Shown here: piece by piece, positions 1-11,696 of the stretch
How positions within the stretch are numbered: position 1 is the stretch's first letter
Layout: each line of letters begins with the position of its first letter
Assembly: GCA_963971575.1 (NCBI GenBank)
Contig: OZ020616.1
Coordinates: forward strand, 36,932,306 to 36,996,305
Origin: Liopterus haemorrhoidalis
Lineage: Eukaryota > Arthropoda > Insecta > Coleoptera > Dytiscidae
Length of the DNA: 64,000 bases
Direction: 5' to 3'
Notes under the pieces: generated by a model
Seen by the model: the letters and a program-made list of their open reading frames with translations, nothing else
The model's database searches: none
What the model was told of the DNA's origin: nothing
Position numbers and translations under genes: made by a program

Positions 1-119
1 AATGTTTATTGTAAGTATGATTTACAAAGCTTAAACAAAACGGCCGAAAGGCACGATTTAAACGATGAAAGTAACTAGATTGCAAAATCTAGTTCCGCTT
101 AACCGTTTGGAACAGACTG
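1..119 (-). repeat. MITE 'CAGTCTG' family, copy a (cut by window edge)
   Basis: This is the terminal ~119 bp of an element whose other end lies outside the window. It is nearly identical to 649-767 and ends in the same inverted end (cagactg followed by TA). The family recurs at 361-767, about 12048-12530, 33023-33380 and 57417-57570. Confidence 0.75.
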
Positions 120-282
120 TAAATTAAATTTTCAAATAAATTTCCATTATCAGCTAAACAAAAAACTAATCTAGTATTATCTGTCTCATTTTGTAATACG
201 AAACTAAGAGGGAAATTTCATTTTTTATGTTCTATATTTAAAATATCATCTTAGGGTGGTAATTCTGAAGTGGCACCTTTCA

Positions 283-345
283 AAATATTTGACATGTCTA
301 TCACAATTTTGACATGTCAATCGCAATTTTGACATGTCAATTTGT
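283..345. repeat. Short tandem repeat, ~21-bp unit
   Basis: About three copies of a unit containing ttttgacatgtca lie just left of MITE copy b. Confidence 0.7.
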
Positions 346-360
346 TATCTGACATACATA

Positions 361-767
361 CAGTCTGTTTCAAACGCTTAGGCGGAACTAAATGGGAATT
401 TCGTTCTTTTAGGTTGTCACGACAAGGGACCTTGCTTGGGTTATTTCATTTTTCACGTTGCAATGTCAAAATTTAAAATTACAACAATGAAACCATGGAA
501 ACGAATGACCTATGTCAAAATTAAATTATTTTTTTAATGTATTTTAATGACAAAAAAAATAATAAATGGGAAATTTGTATTAAGAATGACACAAAAAATC
601 AAAATATAAAGAAAATGACAATTTAAAATGATATTAACCTTAACAAAAAATGTGTATTGTAAGTATGATTTACAAAGCTTAAACAAAACGGTCGAAAAGC
701 ACGATTTAAACGATGAGAGTAACTAGATTGCAAAATTTAGTTCCGCTTAACCGTTTGGAACAGACTG
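361..767. mobile_element. MITE 'CAGTCTG' family, copy b, complete
   Basis: A 407-bp non-coding element. Its ends are imperfect inverted repeats of about 30 bp (left cagtctgtttcaaacgctta, right end complement cagtctgttccaaacggtta). It is flanked by TA on both sides (359-360 and 768-769), consistent with a Tc1/mariner/pogo-type TA duplication. No transposase is present, so the family is probably mobilised in trans. Confidence 0.8.
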
Positions 768-769
768 TA

Positions 770-1988
770 GTTTTTGAGTGAATATAACCTACATATAAAA
801 AAACTTAATTAAATATTTAAAAGCCAGGTTTACAAGTTCACATGTTTCCATAAAAGTCTATTTACACCACAACAGTCACCAAAGTAACCAGATCTAGTTT
901 CGTATTACAAAATGAGACAGATTATATACAAATTTGTTTACATTTACATTTTGAATTTGATTTTCATTTGTGCATGGCAACTGTTATTTTCAGATATAAA
1001 TACAAAAAATATTGTGTGCATTTTTTCAAACAAATTGGGATTTTTTTATACAAAATTAAACACAATATGTTGGGACTAAAATACTGAACAATTTTTATTA
1101 ATAAAGTTTTTATCTAAAACTCACAGTAGAGATTGAATATGCAATGGAAAATTTAACATGGGAAAGCTCTATATTGCAAATTGAAAAAGGACATACGGTA
1201 GATATTTTTTGAATAATTCTGTAAATTCGATAACCGAAAAAATATATAATTAAAAGTTTAGATATTCATCTATATGTATTACTCTGCCATTTTAATATTT
1301 TTAAACCAGCCCCTCTGGGAAATTGGATGGGGAACAAAAATTTTTTAAGCATTGTTGGCGAAAAGAGCTTTTACTTGATATTCAAACAACATATACAAAA
1401 AAATCTTTTTCGATAACTGTATATTTGTTTATTTTTTTAAAATTTCTTTTATTGTCTTTGATAAAAAAATGTATTACATTGTGTAGAACATGTACAATAG
1501 TAATACTTTATGCTTCTAGTATTACCCATATACTATTTACATAAATCTTGTTTTACAATTAACAATATTTAATTTTTTTTTACAATGAGTGTTGAATTTT
1601 ACAGGAAAAATAAATTGTAAAATAAAAAACCTGTACTGATTATATTTGTTTATATTTCACGCGCGTTGTTTCAGTATTTTTCGTATATGTGAATCAAAAA
1701 TCTGTATATGCATACTTAATTTCAGCTCTCTAGGTCCAGCTATTACGCCACAATTTCTTAAAACCATCAATACAAAACGATGATTTATGAGACAGCCTTA
1801 AGATACAAACACCCATTTTTCATACACTCATATACGTGATAAATTTAATTTAGTCATTCATCATCTGTAATTTTAAAGTACTGTTTCTTTTCTATGTAAC
1901 CCTGATAGCATTTACTGTAGGTATGTTTAGCGTACAAATAGCATAAAAATGTAAATATTTGTTTCTAAATTTATAAATATTTTGTTAG
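770..1988. other. AT-rich intron or intergenic stretch
   Basis: No coding exon can be supported here. Around 1305-1345 is a motif (cccctctgggaaattgg) that recurs in altered form near 5550 and 35455, and 1720-1760 resembles the repeats near 33630 and 43540, so dispersed repeats fill part of it. The right part is probably intron of the gene ending at 2194. Confidence 0.4.
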
Positions 1989-2194
1989 ATTTCATGTGTC
2001 CTGTATCAAAAGAACAAGTCGCCGAAGAATGTGGTTTGGGAAATGAAGAAATGCAATCAAACGATTACCTGATCACCGATTTAAATCCAAATACTTTAGG
2101 CCTTAATCTTTCCGAAGCAGAAATCATAACATCGGAACAATTATTTTCGGATGATTTAAATTTTCAATGTTACGAACTCACAACTGAACAATAA
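1989..2194 (+). CDS. Terminal coding exon of an unidentified gene
   Basis: A splice acceptor (tttgttag) precedes an open frame of 67 codons plus a two-base split codon. The frame ends in two adjacent stops, TAA TAG. The peptide is acidic and hydrophilic, with three cysteines (one in DFMCPV, one in EECGLG, one near the C-terminus) and a Leu/Asn/Asp-rich tail ending in YELTTEQ. The coding-like composition, good acceptor and following poly(A) signals support a real last exon; upstream exons would lie left of the window or were missed. I do not recognise the family. A nuclear regulatory protein is possible from the acidic tail, but that is only a guess. Confidence 0.6.
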
Positions 2195-2680
2195 TAGTTT
2201 TTTAAATAGTTTGAAGTATTACTCTTATCTAATATTATAATTATTTATGTAATTAATATAGTAAATTATAATAAAACACACTTGTAGTTATGATCTTGTT
2301 TGCAAGATAAATGCAACTTATATTAATTTGTTTATAAATGTATTTATATAGTTATTCGTAACATTTATAGTCATGTTCTAGTCCGTCCATTAATGATTAA
2401 GAGATTTCGTTATATACTATATTTATTTAGATTTATTGTAATAATGCACTTGCATGGCAAATTTTGTGTGATTATATTTTAAAATATAATTAGTTTCCTA
2501 TTTCTTGTAATTATACTAAATATTTAGTATTACCAGTCAAATATTCATAACATATTTTTATACTTGTAAAAATAGTTTTGTTCACATTTTACTGTAAGGA
2601 ATTGAAATAAAACCAAATATAATTTATGTATGTGTTGTAGAATATTGTACTATTTAAAACAAAATAAATCTCATCATTTT
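2195..2680 (+). other. Probable 3' UTR with poly(A) signals
   Basis: This AT-rich stretch follows the stop and has AATAAA hexamers at 2270-2275, 2606-2611 and 2663-2668, as expected for alternative 3' ends of the exon at 1989-2194. From 2680 to 3059 I see nothing further. Confidence 0.5.
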
Positions 2681-3059
2681 AATGCTCATATAAGAATGTC
2701 TTTTAATTTAATGCCAGTTTTACTTTAACAAATCTAATGGATTTGATAGTTGCATGATGCAATTCTTTGGCAAATATGTAAGCTACAGACGATCGTATCT
2801 AAGGAGTTGCTTTATGTGTTGTTATGGACAGTTTCTGATAGATTTTGTCTGTAAGCTTACAGATTTGCCACAGAATTGCACCATTAATTTGAAATATGCT
2901 TCAAAACATAACTCTGTTTTTTTTTGTGTTTTATTCATAATAACTCTAAACCAACAAAATCAAGAAGTAGCTGGACGCAAACAAAAAATTTTCATACATC
3001 TCAAGGTTTTGTAGGTATTTAATAAGTGTAAGAAGCCAACAGAATGCTGGATGAGTATA

Positions 3060-3405
3060 GTCCGTTCAAACACTAGAATGCAATACAGGGCGAATGGAGT
3101 AGTTTTTTTTTCATACTCTCTAATGGGTATTCCCAATGAGTTTGTCCTTTCCTTTCTTGGCTACGTTGCCGCCTGTAAAACGCGCTATTCTGTGACGAGA
3201 CGATATTCTACAAATAGTTATTCATTTTGGTACCGAGTTACCAGATTTTTGTACCCGAATCGTTACCTGAGTCTCCGATACTTTTTCGATTTAGTTTCAA
3301 TGAATCAACAATAAAAGAACATAAAATTGGGTACTTTTACGTATTATGGCAACACCGCTCTCATTTGTCATAATAGCAAGACTGCATTCTAACATTTGAA
3401 CGGAC
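3060..3405. mobile_element. MITE with inverted ends GTCCGTTCAAA
   Basis: The left end gtccgttcaaacactagaat is mirrored by the right end (complement gtccgttcaaatgttagaat), giving ~25-bp imperfect inverted repeats around a ~346-bp non-coding core. The open frame inside it is not protein-like. Confidence 0.7.
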
Positions 3406-4152
3406 AATATTTATTCTATAATCACATCAAAATCAATAGCTTTTTGATAAACATTTTTATGTATTTTTTAAACTAAACTTAAAATATTTGCGAAAATTTC
3501 GTCGCATTAAAATTAAAATCCCGGCGATTTTTTCTGCATATGCTTCGTATCTAAGTCTTCATTAAATTAATAAGGAATACATTGATAAATTGCTTTTTTT
3601 TCAATTTCGGAAACGTATTTCTTAATATTAACAATGTGTTATTTGTTTTAGAAGTATTTCACTACTATAAATGCTACATTTCTCCTTGATAACTTATAAA
3701 CAAAAAACTAAAATAATTCTAACAATAGGTTCAATCATGGCGTTTAATAGTAGGTGGAGCTTATACACATGAACTCGTTTCTCAGCTGTTAAAATTTATA
3801 TTTTTAATTTCAAAAGACATACACTACCTTAGCCATAATAACAAAAAATTCATAACATTATTAGCCATGAATTAAAGAATAACACTGGTCAACAGAAATT
3901 TTGAGTCTGGGTTCTGCATATCTGATTATTATTTCTTCCACATTATTAATTAAATAAAAAATAGTTTTACCCGAAAAAGTTTGCTTTTGTAGCTATCAGA
4001 ATGAAATTACGGATTTTAAGAAAATTTCCCTTTTGTCATACCTTTATTGTATGTAAAAATAATACAAACTTTTGTTATGAATTTGAATCAGTTTTATTTA
4101 CAAGAAAACCATTCGAAACAAACAACTACTGTAACAGAATATATAAAAAAGT
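3406..4152. other. AT-rich intergenic DNA, nothing recognised
   Basis: No exon, RNA gene or clear repeat boundary was seen. Confidence 0.4.
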
Positions 4153-4935
4153 TTAGAAATGATTATTTTTCGTATTTCTTCTGTGATTGTATGGACTATC
4201 TCGTATTAGCCCCCAAATATAGTCCCCCATTATACTCTCATTGTATTGCCCCTGATAACGACATTCAAAGTCCATCACGTCTTGATGAAAACGTTCACCT
4301 TGTTCTTCCGAATAGGCTCCTATGTTATTTTTAAATTGGTCCAAGTGAGCATGTAGCATATGCACTTTAAGAGACATTCTGGAATCCATGAGTTTAAAAT
4401 TATCAAGCATAGTTGTAATACTCTTTGTAATTGTCTGCTCTGTTGTTTCCGAGAAAAACATGAACCACTGCTTTCAGGCTGTTCCAGGCTTTCCTTTCAT
4501 GTGTATTGAGTATCTGTGAAAATTCGTCACTGGCCATTATTTTCTTTATTTGTGGTCCGACAAAAATAAAGGTAGCAAGGATATTTAGTATAACCGCCTA
4601 TGCAAGGAATCTCATGCATTCCTTCTGACTGGCATCTTTCCATAGACAGTTCTACAAAAAGTTTAAAAGCTGTCCTTCTTCACAATGGAAATAAATTTCC
4701 ATTTCTTCCTTTGGCTCATTCCGTAATGCTCAAAGAAATTTACGAAAGTGTGAAAATGGTGCTTGAGAGTTCAAAGTATGATGAGTATACCTGGCCAGTG
4801 ATAGGGGATTTTAAGATGGTTGGATTTCTGATGGGATGCAGTCCCATCAGAAATTCAACCATTCTCTTGTTTTGATAAATTCGCCGCAAATATAGCAGGA
4901 TGACTCTACCTCGTGCTTAAAACTTTTTGACGCCA
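4153..4935 (-). pseudogene. Scrambled remnant of a transposon-borne protein
   Basis: Three blocks of what appears to be one arthropod repeat-associated protein are present out of order. On the minus strand, 4153-4580 encodes the C-terminal part (MSLKVHMLHAHLD, EEQGERFHQDV, RYQGQYNESIMGDYIW). On the plus strand, 4600-4845 encodes a more N-terminal part (IDSSTKSLKAVLLHNGNKFP, VIGDFKMVGFLMG). On the minus strand again, about 4860-4930 gives an N-terminal cysteine-containing piece (SCYICGEFIKTRE). The same order of motifs in one protein is recalled from predicted proteins common in arthropod genomes and usually treated as transposon-derived; I cannot name the superfamily. The middle block is inverted relative to the other two, so this copy cannot be expressed as one protein. 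Confidence 0.6.
4810..4860. repeat. Near-perfect hairpin at a rearrangement joint
   Basis: tggttggatttctgatggga is followed after a short spacer by its near-complement tcccatcagaaattcaacca. The hairpin sits exactly where the inverted block of the remnant above meets the N-terminal block, as if an inversion or fold-back created it. Confidence 0.85.
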
Positions 4936-6107
4936 TTTTTGGATCTGCCGCCACACAAAATGCGTTGTATCGCTACAATGCGCATGCGCATACCGTCTAT
5001 GAACCACGTATATGAAATGCCACTTGCTTTCCAGCCGCTCGTCCCCACCCTTACTTAATATAACGCGCTTCTCCTTATATGGTCATAAAAATAAATAAAT
5101 ATATATTGATCGTTGTAAAATGTACAAAAGCAAAGATTTTCAAAAATAAACGAAGGTTTTAGTTATTTTTCGATATAAAGAATCAGAAAATAGTCAGTAA
5201 AATAAACACTCAAAAAAAAATTTTTTACCTATGTAATAATTAATTTTGCTAAAAACACAAAAATGCAATGTTTTCCAAAACGCAATCTGATGAAAAATTC
5301 TTTTCGCACGTTTCCGGTTCAGATCAATGTACTTTACTTAGAATTATTTCACATTTTTAGTTAAACACCTTTCGCTTAATTGAAAAAAAAAACTTTGAAA
5401 TTTTAATAAAATACGTTCCTTAATCTACGCTTTAAAGGCTTTCTTTTGATACCAGACAATACATTTTCTTTAAGTAGTTATTTTTTTTTTTCAACAACAA
5501 AAAAAATAGATATTTTAACTAATCTTATACCTAAATTACTTGTTTCGATTCCCACCCCCCCCTGGGAAATAGGGCGGGGGACAAAAGTTTTATGACATAT
5601 TTTAGTCGAGAATCTCGTGAATAATAGATGAATTAAAACATTGAAATTTGCTTGTTTTACCTACAGAAATTAACCCCTTCAATTTCTCAGAAACTTTTGA
5701 AATTTAATCGTCCATTCACACAGGGCGTTACATTGTCAAAGTAGAGGTAGAGGCTGATACGATCCCGATTTCTTAAACTTATTTATTAATGGTAATGATG
5801 ATCCCTAACCTGCTACATCTGGAAACAATATTGTTAAGAAGGTATGTACAAAAGTCTCATTTTCAACCTTGTGATCTTTTGAATAGTTTAAGTTTCTTAT
5901 TAACTTAAATATCTTATTATTGACAACATATATTTAGATCAATAAGACAGTTTTTTGATTTGCTAATTTTACCATGCTATCTACAAGACAAAAAAAAGCA
6001 GCTTTTTCCATAAAATGTAGTTCACGTTTAATTGCATATAACTATTTTCGACACGGCTACTTTTATTAATAAACTATTAACTGAACTATTCTCGATCGTA
6101 ACTTATT
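4936..6107. other. AT-rich intergenic DNA with a degraded repeat
   Basis: No coding exon is seen. A C-run followed by tgggaaatagggcgggggac near 5550 matches similar motifs near 1310 and 35455, suggesting an old dispersed repeat. Confidence 0.4.
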
Positions 6108-6758
6108 AGACTTCGTTCATCATAAGAAAAACACAGGGTATCATAAATTACGTCAATTCTGCGCGAGAAAACAGTTGATCACATTGACATACATAAGGGT
6201 TTTAAGCAATTGTTGTGGATACTAAACAAACAAAATCATGTATATTAAATACATTTTTACTCATTTTAATAAACGGTATAGCTTGAAATGTACGAGAAAT
6301 AAGTAATAATAACGGAAATAAAAAAACATCGCACAATACGCGTAATCAAAAACAAATCAAAGAAAGTGACAACACTGAAATGTTTTAAATTAACTGTTGA
6401 TAACGTAATGGACATGTTGGAATATGGGGTTTTTGGAGATTGTTAAATAAAACTCACATATAGGCTTCAAACATCTTTATTCAATCATAGCCAGAAAAGA
6501 ACTGCTTCAGCATAAGTATTTTATCTTATAAGCTTCATTCCATGAAGTCACGCATCATTATGCAGCCTCAGCCTAATTCTGTTTGTATATTAGAACAATA
6601 GTTGCTCTATATTTTTGGTTTTGCTGACTTAACTTTAATTACTTGAAACCTTAATCTTTATTAGTAGCAATAATGAAATATCAACAGGACAAAATTTGGT
6701 TTCTGCACATGGGAGCCGCTAACACCCGCCTGTGTTTTTCTTATATTGAACTAAGTCT
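6108..6758. mobile_element. TIR element, 'GTTCAACATAAG' family, copy 1
   Basis: Inverted ends (left agacttcgttcatcataag, right complement agacttagttcaatataag) bound ~650 bp. The interior contains segments shared with 30775-31164 (including ttctcgcgcagaattga and ggtatccacaacaattg in the opposite orientation) and with 37816-38715. The open frame at its right edge is not protein-like. Non-coding; superfamily not determined. Confidence 0.65.
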
Positions 6759-7332
6759 ACAGACTCTATTATTGCTGATCAATAACGATCTTGGCGACAG
6801 CCTGCCCTGGACTCGCTTGTTCTTCAAATTCGTAGTGCAACACTCGTACTGTAATAATGTACTTACTTCACTTGTATTACAATTACAACCGTGTTACTAT
6901 ACTAAATATAACAGAGTAAAACAAAAACTCCATCATGGCTTGACACCAAAAATGATAAAAAGGCTTATGCCGGGTTTACATTGGTAGAGTAAAAGAGCTA
7001 GTAACTAGCGCAAGTAACTAGCAACTAGTTACTATCTCTGTGTAAACAGTTGACATTGGGACTAGTAGAGTACTAGCTGCCAGTAGTTGGGCTAGGATAG
7101 CAGCTAACTCGTCGAAGTATTTACTAGCTACTGTCTTTTCCCCCACTACGCAAAATTGATTCATTTCAAATTGGCAGCAAACGGTAACCTGTCATAACAA
7201 ATAGAAAAAAACCCATATCAGGTAAGTTACAATTTATTTACATAAATTGCGTAACATTGATTTATTAATTGATGATTTTTGAAATCATCTGTGAAATAAC
7301 TGCCTTTGATACACGAAAAAGATGTTGTAGAC

Positions 7333-7649
7333 CAGTGTTTCTCGACCAAAAACGCACCGTGGGCCAGAATAATATATAATTTTCTAACGCGGACTACTAA
7401 TAATAATTGTTGGTTTATTTTTTGCATGAAAACAAATATATTTAATGTGCTACTAAACACATTTATTTTATTTGTAGAAAATCACAGAAAGTTTACAGAA
7501 AATAAACAAAATATAAACTATTTACATAAAAAATGTGCAAAATAAATTAAAAATAAAACTGCAAAAAACACATATAAAAACTTTCGCGGACCACTAAAAT
7601 TTTTCTGGGGACCACTGGTGGTCCGCGGACCACCTGTTGAGAAACACTG
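7333..7649. mobile_element. hAT MITE nested in Harbinger element
   Basis: The ends cagtgtttctc / gagaaacactg are inverted and the flanks carry a perfect 8-bp duplication ttgtagac (7325-7332 and 7650-7657), diagnostic for hAT. Non-coding, 317 bp. Confidence 0.9.
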
Positions 7650-7733
7650 TTGTAGACTACAATAACTATTTCCTGTGGCTAGGAAATAAAGTGTTAATTC
7701 CAATTTTATTTTTCCTGGAATCGCATCCCTTAT

Positions 7734-7950
7734 TAAGCTGCATTCAGAGCTCAGTAAATTAACACGCTGTGCGTTATGGATAGTTTTTAAACGAGTGCAA
7801 TTGGTATGATCGGACAAACTCGTACTATATCGCTCAACAGTAGTATAGCAACGACAAAGCACGAGCATGTCCGATCATACCAAATGACCTCGTTTAAAAT
7901 TTATCCATAGCGTACAACGTGTTGATTTACAGAGCTCTGAATGCAGCTTT
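7734..7950. repeat. Fold-back (long inverted repeat) segment
   Basis: Two ~90-bp arms starting with agctgcattcagagctc are inverted copies of each other around a short centre near 7840. A transcript through here would form a long hairpin. It lies in the Harbinger element beside its transposase frame and is probably a separate fold-back MITE. Confidence 0.8.
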
Positions 7951-8173
7951 AGTGTGTTAATAGACAAACTAAATTTAATAGCCTATTAAAATCATCTGGT
8001 GTCATTCTTAAACACAGTCTGTACTCTTTTTGATCTTCCACGGCTAATTCACGAAATAGAAGGACTGATGCGCCATGGGTAGTTCTTCTATCAATCCATT
8101 TTTTAACCCATTTTTGTTTAGGCTTATATTCTGTACCGAATACTTCAATAAGACAGTCAATTATTCCCTCCAC
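7949..8173 (-). pseudogene. Harbinger transposase N-terminal fragment
   Basis: The 74-residue frame contains KKWIDRRTTHGASVLLFREL followed by EDQKEYRLCLRMTPDDFNRL. This is the characteristic N-terminal region of insect PIF/Harbinger transposases (W-x-R-R, a 'hga..ll.EL' block, then a 'fR.flRM....F..LL' block). The DDE catalytic domain is absent, replaced by the fold-back segment, so it cannot be an active enzyme. Confidence 0.75.
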
Positions 8174-8403
8174 AAGAAATGATGTAATTCAAAATACCAC
8201 TTTTTTAATGGCATCACGCCGGCGACGATATATATCCACATTCATAAACTATTTTTTGCAAAAAGATAATTTCACTACAAAATCACAGTGAAGATGTCAA
8301 TTGCGTATGAACACCTACTATCCTGAAAATAAGATAATAGAGTAAAGCGCGTAGTACTTGCGCTAGTTACTAGCTCTTTTACTCTACCAATGTAAACCCG
8401 GCA

Positions 8404-9050
8404 TTAATAATTAAATAGTCAATAATAAAACAGAATTATAAGTTATAAAAAATGTATTTGTTCTGAGAATAAAAAAAATGTACATAATACTTATGATTTG
8501 TTATAAAATAATATGTATCTTACATAAAATTTAACAGGTACAAGCTTAAAAAGATGATACAACAAAATACGATAAATGATTCATAAAGTGCCTATATATA
8601 AAAATAAATTTATCAGATCTAAAATGTGACCTTTACAGACTCATATTTGTGCAAACATTAAGCTGTCAATATTATTTATACAATCAAATTCAGGTCACAT
8701 TCCTATAAAATGTAGTCACAGAAGTTGTGCAAGACAGTGATTAGATTCCTGAAAGGTGACCAATAGGTTAAATCAAAAATTGAAAACCTTCATCAACATC
8801 TACTTGAGGATAATTTTTCTGGTCCAATATCAATATCTGACATTGGAAACTAACCAACCAAAAACAAATAGTAAAGCAAATTACGAAAATAACTTAGTGG
8901 AGTTGGATAGATCATACGCTGAACAAGACCTACTTGATTTCACTCAACCGTCCTGCGCGTACTGCAGGATGCTTGAGTGATATCCAAAAAAAATCATGAA
9001 GTAACTCAAAGTATTGGCCAAGAGCAGAATCAATTAAAAATATACGTAAA
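8404..9050. other. AT-rich intergenic DNA, nothing recognised
   Basis: The open frame at 8756-8980 has no family signature and no gene structure around it. Confidence 0.4.
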
Positions 9051-9054
9051 CCTT

Positions 9055-9220
9055 TTTAAGATTGCAGCGCCAAGGTGACAAAATCTAAACTAATCTAATA
9101 GATAACACCTACATATTATAATCTGACATCTAGAAGGGATGTGTTCTCAATGTCTTAAAGATGTCGATTCGTTGTCTATTAGCTTAGTTCAACATAATAC
9201 CGCCAGATAAAGTCTCTCTT
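9055..9220. repeat. Dispersed repeat shared with 36020-36890
   Basis: The stretch from ttaagattgcagcgccaagg to agtctctctta aligns with 36026-36880 once the insert there is removed. The hAT MITE at 9225 inserted near its right end. Confidence 0.65.
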
Positions 9221-9224
9221 ATGA

Positions 9225-9538
9225 TAGGGTGACCATTCGTCCCGCATTTTAACATTTTGTCCCGCATTTTGGATTTGGGAGGTGAGGACCTTTTTTTTGC
9301 TCTTCACTTGGATTTGGGAGGTGAAGACCTTTTTTTTTGCTCTTCACTTAGATTTGGGAGGTGAAGACCCTTTTTTTTGCTCTTCACTTGGATTTTGGGA
9401 GATGAGGACCTTTTTTTTGCTCTTCACTTGGATTTGGGAGGTGAGGACCTTTTTTTTGCTCTTCACTTGGATTTGGGAGATGAGGACCTTTTTTTTTGCT
9501 CCGTCCCGCATTGCCTTCTTAATAAAATGGTCACCCTA
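9225..9538. mobile_element. hAT MITE 'TAGGGTGACCAT' copy 1 with internal tandem repeats
   Basis: The terminal inverted repeats tagggtgaccat / atggtcaccct plus A are flanked by a perfect 8-bp duplication tcttatga (9217-9224 and 9539-9546). The interior holds about five tandem copies of a ~63-bp unit (ggatttgggaggtgaggacc, a T-run, gctcttcactt). The open frames across it are repeat artefacts. Sister copies are at 38182-38356 and 61016-61251. Confidence 0.9.
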
Positions 9539-9546
9539 TCTTATGA

Positions 9547-10340
9547 CCATTTAGGTATACATATAAATACTATATTCCAATACTGGGAGCAGAGGTTCCC
9601 ACCCCCTTGGGTCGCAAAATGATTTTGGTAGGGCCAGAGATACACGGGCCAATTTTTATATTTGCAGAAATTGGACTTTTTTACTCAAGAGGTTCATCGA
9701 AATTTTTATTTTTTTACCTGTCAAGTTAGACTGCCACATCTATTTTTTCTTTCAAATTCGTCAAAATTTTAAATGAATAATTTATTCGCCTTGTCAGTTC
9801 AGAACACCGGGCTGAAAAAGGTGAATCGCCAGATTTTTAAAGCAAAAAATGGTCGAATCTCCAGGTTTTTAAAGAAGAAAAGGTCGAAACCCCGAATTCT
9901 GAAAGGTTTATCGAAATCCGTTTCTATTTTGCCCTTCAGGGTTTTCAAATCTTTTTTTTATCTCTTTCTCGTCAGGTTTTTCTTTTTTTTTGCTAATCAA
10001 GTTTTATGAATTTCTAGCTCATCAAATTTGTCGAAATCCTTTTTTTTTGCTCGTCAAATTAGGTAAGAAGATTAAAGAAGAAAAACCTCACGAACTAATA
10101 AATTAATTGTATTTAATTAATCATCAGTGTTATTGTTTTCAACATCGGTGTTGTCACTAATGAGTGATATCTCCCATCATGCAATATTCCCATATAAAAT
10201 CTCTCGTTAAATTTACTCGTTGGGCCTTCACAGTGGGTCAGTTGTAAATATAAAAAGAAATAGGTCAGATAAGTACAATGGATCGCCAAGACAATAGTTC
10301 CTAAAATTTTGATTTGCAAGCAAAAATGGGGAACTACTGA
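9547..10340. other. Degenerate repeat-rich intergenic DNA
   Basis: T-runs and recurring phrases (gtcgaaatcc, gctcgtcaaatt) from 9650 to 10080 look like decayed tandem repeats. No exon is supported. Confidence 0.4.
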
Positions 10341-10353
10341 TATACAGTATTAT

Positions 10354-10559
10354 ACAGCACAACCAGCCAGCCACCGCGGATGGAGATAATGTCTGCGCAT
10401 AGTGAGAAAGTATTCGGGTTGAAGAGAAACAGTTTTACTGTTTATTCAAAGCGATATTGTCTACATGAAATCAAAGACTAAATGCGTCCCCTTTACTACT
10501 TTTCTGTGATTCCCACGCGCATACAAATTTCTCACTCCACGGCTCCCTGGTTGTGCAGT
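10354..10559. mobile_element. Short MITE with ends TACAGCACAACCAG
   Basis: Left tacagcacaaccag is mirrored by right ctggttgtgcagta, around a ~200-bp core that is more GC-rich than its surroundings. Superfamily not determined. Confidence 0.55.
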
Positions 10560-11696
10560 ATTTCATTAATTTTATAACAAAATTTCAATATACAGTAGCT
10601 GCTATAATGTTAAAATCAGGAAGTGTACAGCGTATATTTGCAATAACTCTATTATTTCTATTATAATACGTCCATATACTTTTTCAAACAATAGTAAACT
10701 AAACTTTCAAATATAATTTTAAAACAGCAAATACAATTTTATATAGTTTTTAGTATTTATAATTATGAATTTTCAAATTACAGTAATCCCTCGATTTATC
10801 AAAAATTAATTTAAGGGACAGCTATTTAACTGCCCATTGTTCGATTGTTAAAATCCAACCGATCATATGTATATACAGGTCGAACTTGATATACGCAGGT
10901 TCGATATACATCGATTCACTTTTAAGCCTGCGCTGAATCAACTATCGTACGCCTGGGATTCCCCGATCTGATCGGGAAAGTACCGCGACAACTGGACTGG
11001 ACAACGCTACAGTATCATCGCGTACAAGTATCCTTCTACACGTCTGGCGTATGTCTAGTTTAGTTATTCGGAATTAAATTAGTTTATTTGTTGCTATAAA
11101 ATAGGCGTTTTTTTTTGCATACGCATGTACAAAAGGCTACAGTAAGACCAGTAATGGGCGTTTACACGTAAACTTTAATTGTTTACGTTTACGTGTAAAT
11201 TTATGTAAACAATTGGTAAACTTGTCAACAATGTAAACAATGGAAACTGTTAAATAATAAGGTTTTAGGTATTGAATACCAATAATACAGAATTTAATAA
11301 ACAAGTAGTTCAAAATAATAAGAAACCGAAAGAATAGCTAGTAAAAAATAGGTTTTGTTTTAATTAAAGAAAAGGAAAGAAAATTTTCTTAAAGGTAAAA
11401 TTTAATGCATTTTGTCAATAAAAAATATAGACTGATTTTTTTCAAGAAAAAATGTTTTTTTTTTCATATTCATATTTACTAACTTGTATCATCCGCCGGT
11501 CCGTGATATTTTTTTTTACTATGCAAATATTCGCCTAATAAGTTATAACCCACTTAATTTTGATATGAAAATCTCGGGCCTTAATCTGTTAATTGCTTAA
11601 GTAATAATTTGTTTCTTTTTTCACTAATTATATGTGATTTTCTATTTGTTGTCTTTTTTGTGTTAGTAAAACACTGATCTATACAATGATATAGGT

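Larger units (their letters stand above)
6968..8403 (-). mobile_element. PIF/Harbinger element, internally deleted, with nested inserts
   Basis: Perfect ~49-bp terminal inverted repeats begin tgccgggtttacattggtag at both ends. The flanks carry the direct repeat TTA (965-967 of the sixth kilobase and 8404-8406), the 3-bp TWA duplication expected of PIF/Harbinger. The minus-strand frame at 7949-8173 encodes the start of a Harbinger-type transposase. A hAT MITE (7333-7649) and a fold-back segment (7734-7950) lie inside. Confidence 0.85.

Noticed and set aside
7518..7868. 116-residue minus-strand frame
   Set aside because: It crosses the end of a hAT MITE and one arm of a fold-back, so it cannot be a single gene.
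9282..9622. Two overlapping plus-strand frames with repeated TFFLLFTWIWE-like peptides
   Set aside because: They read through the 63-bp tandem repeats of a hAT MITE.
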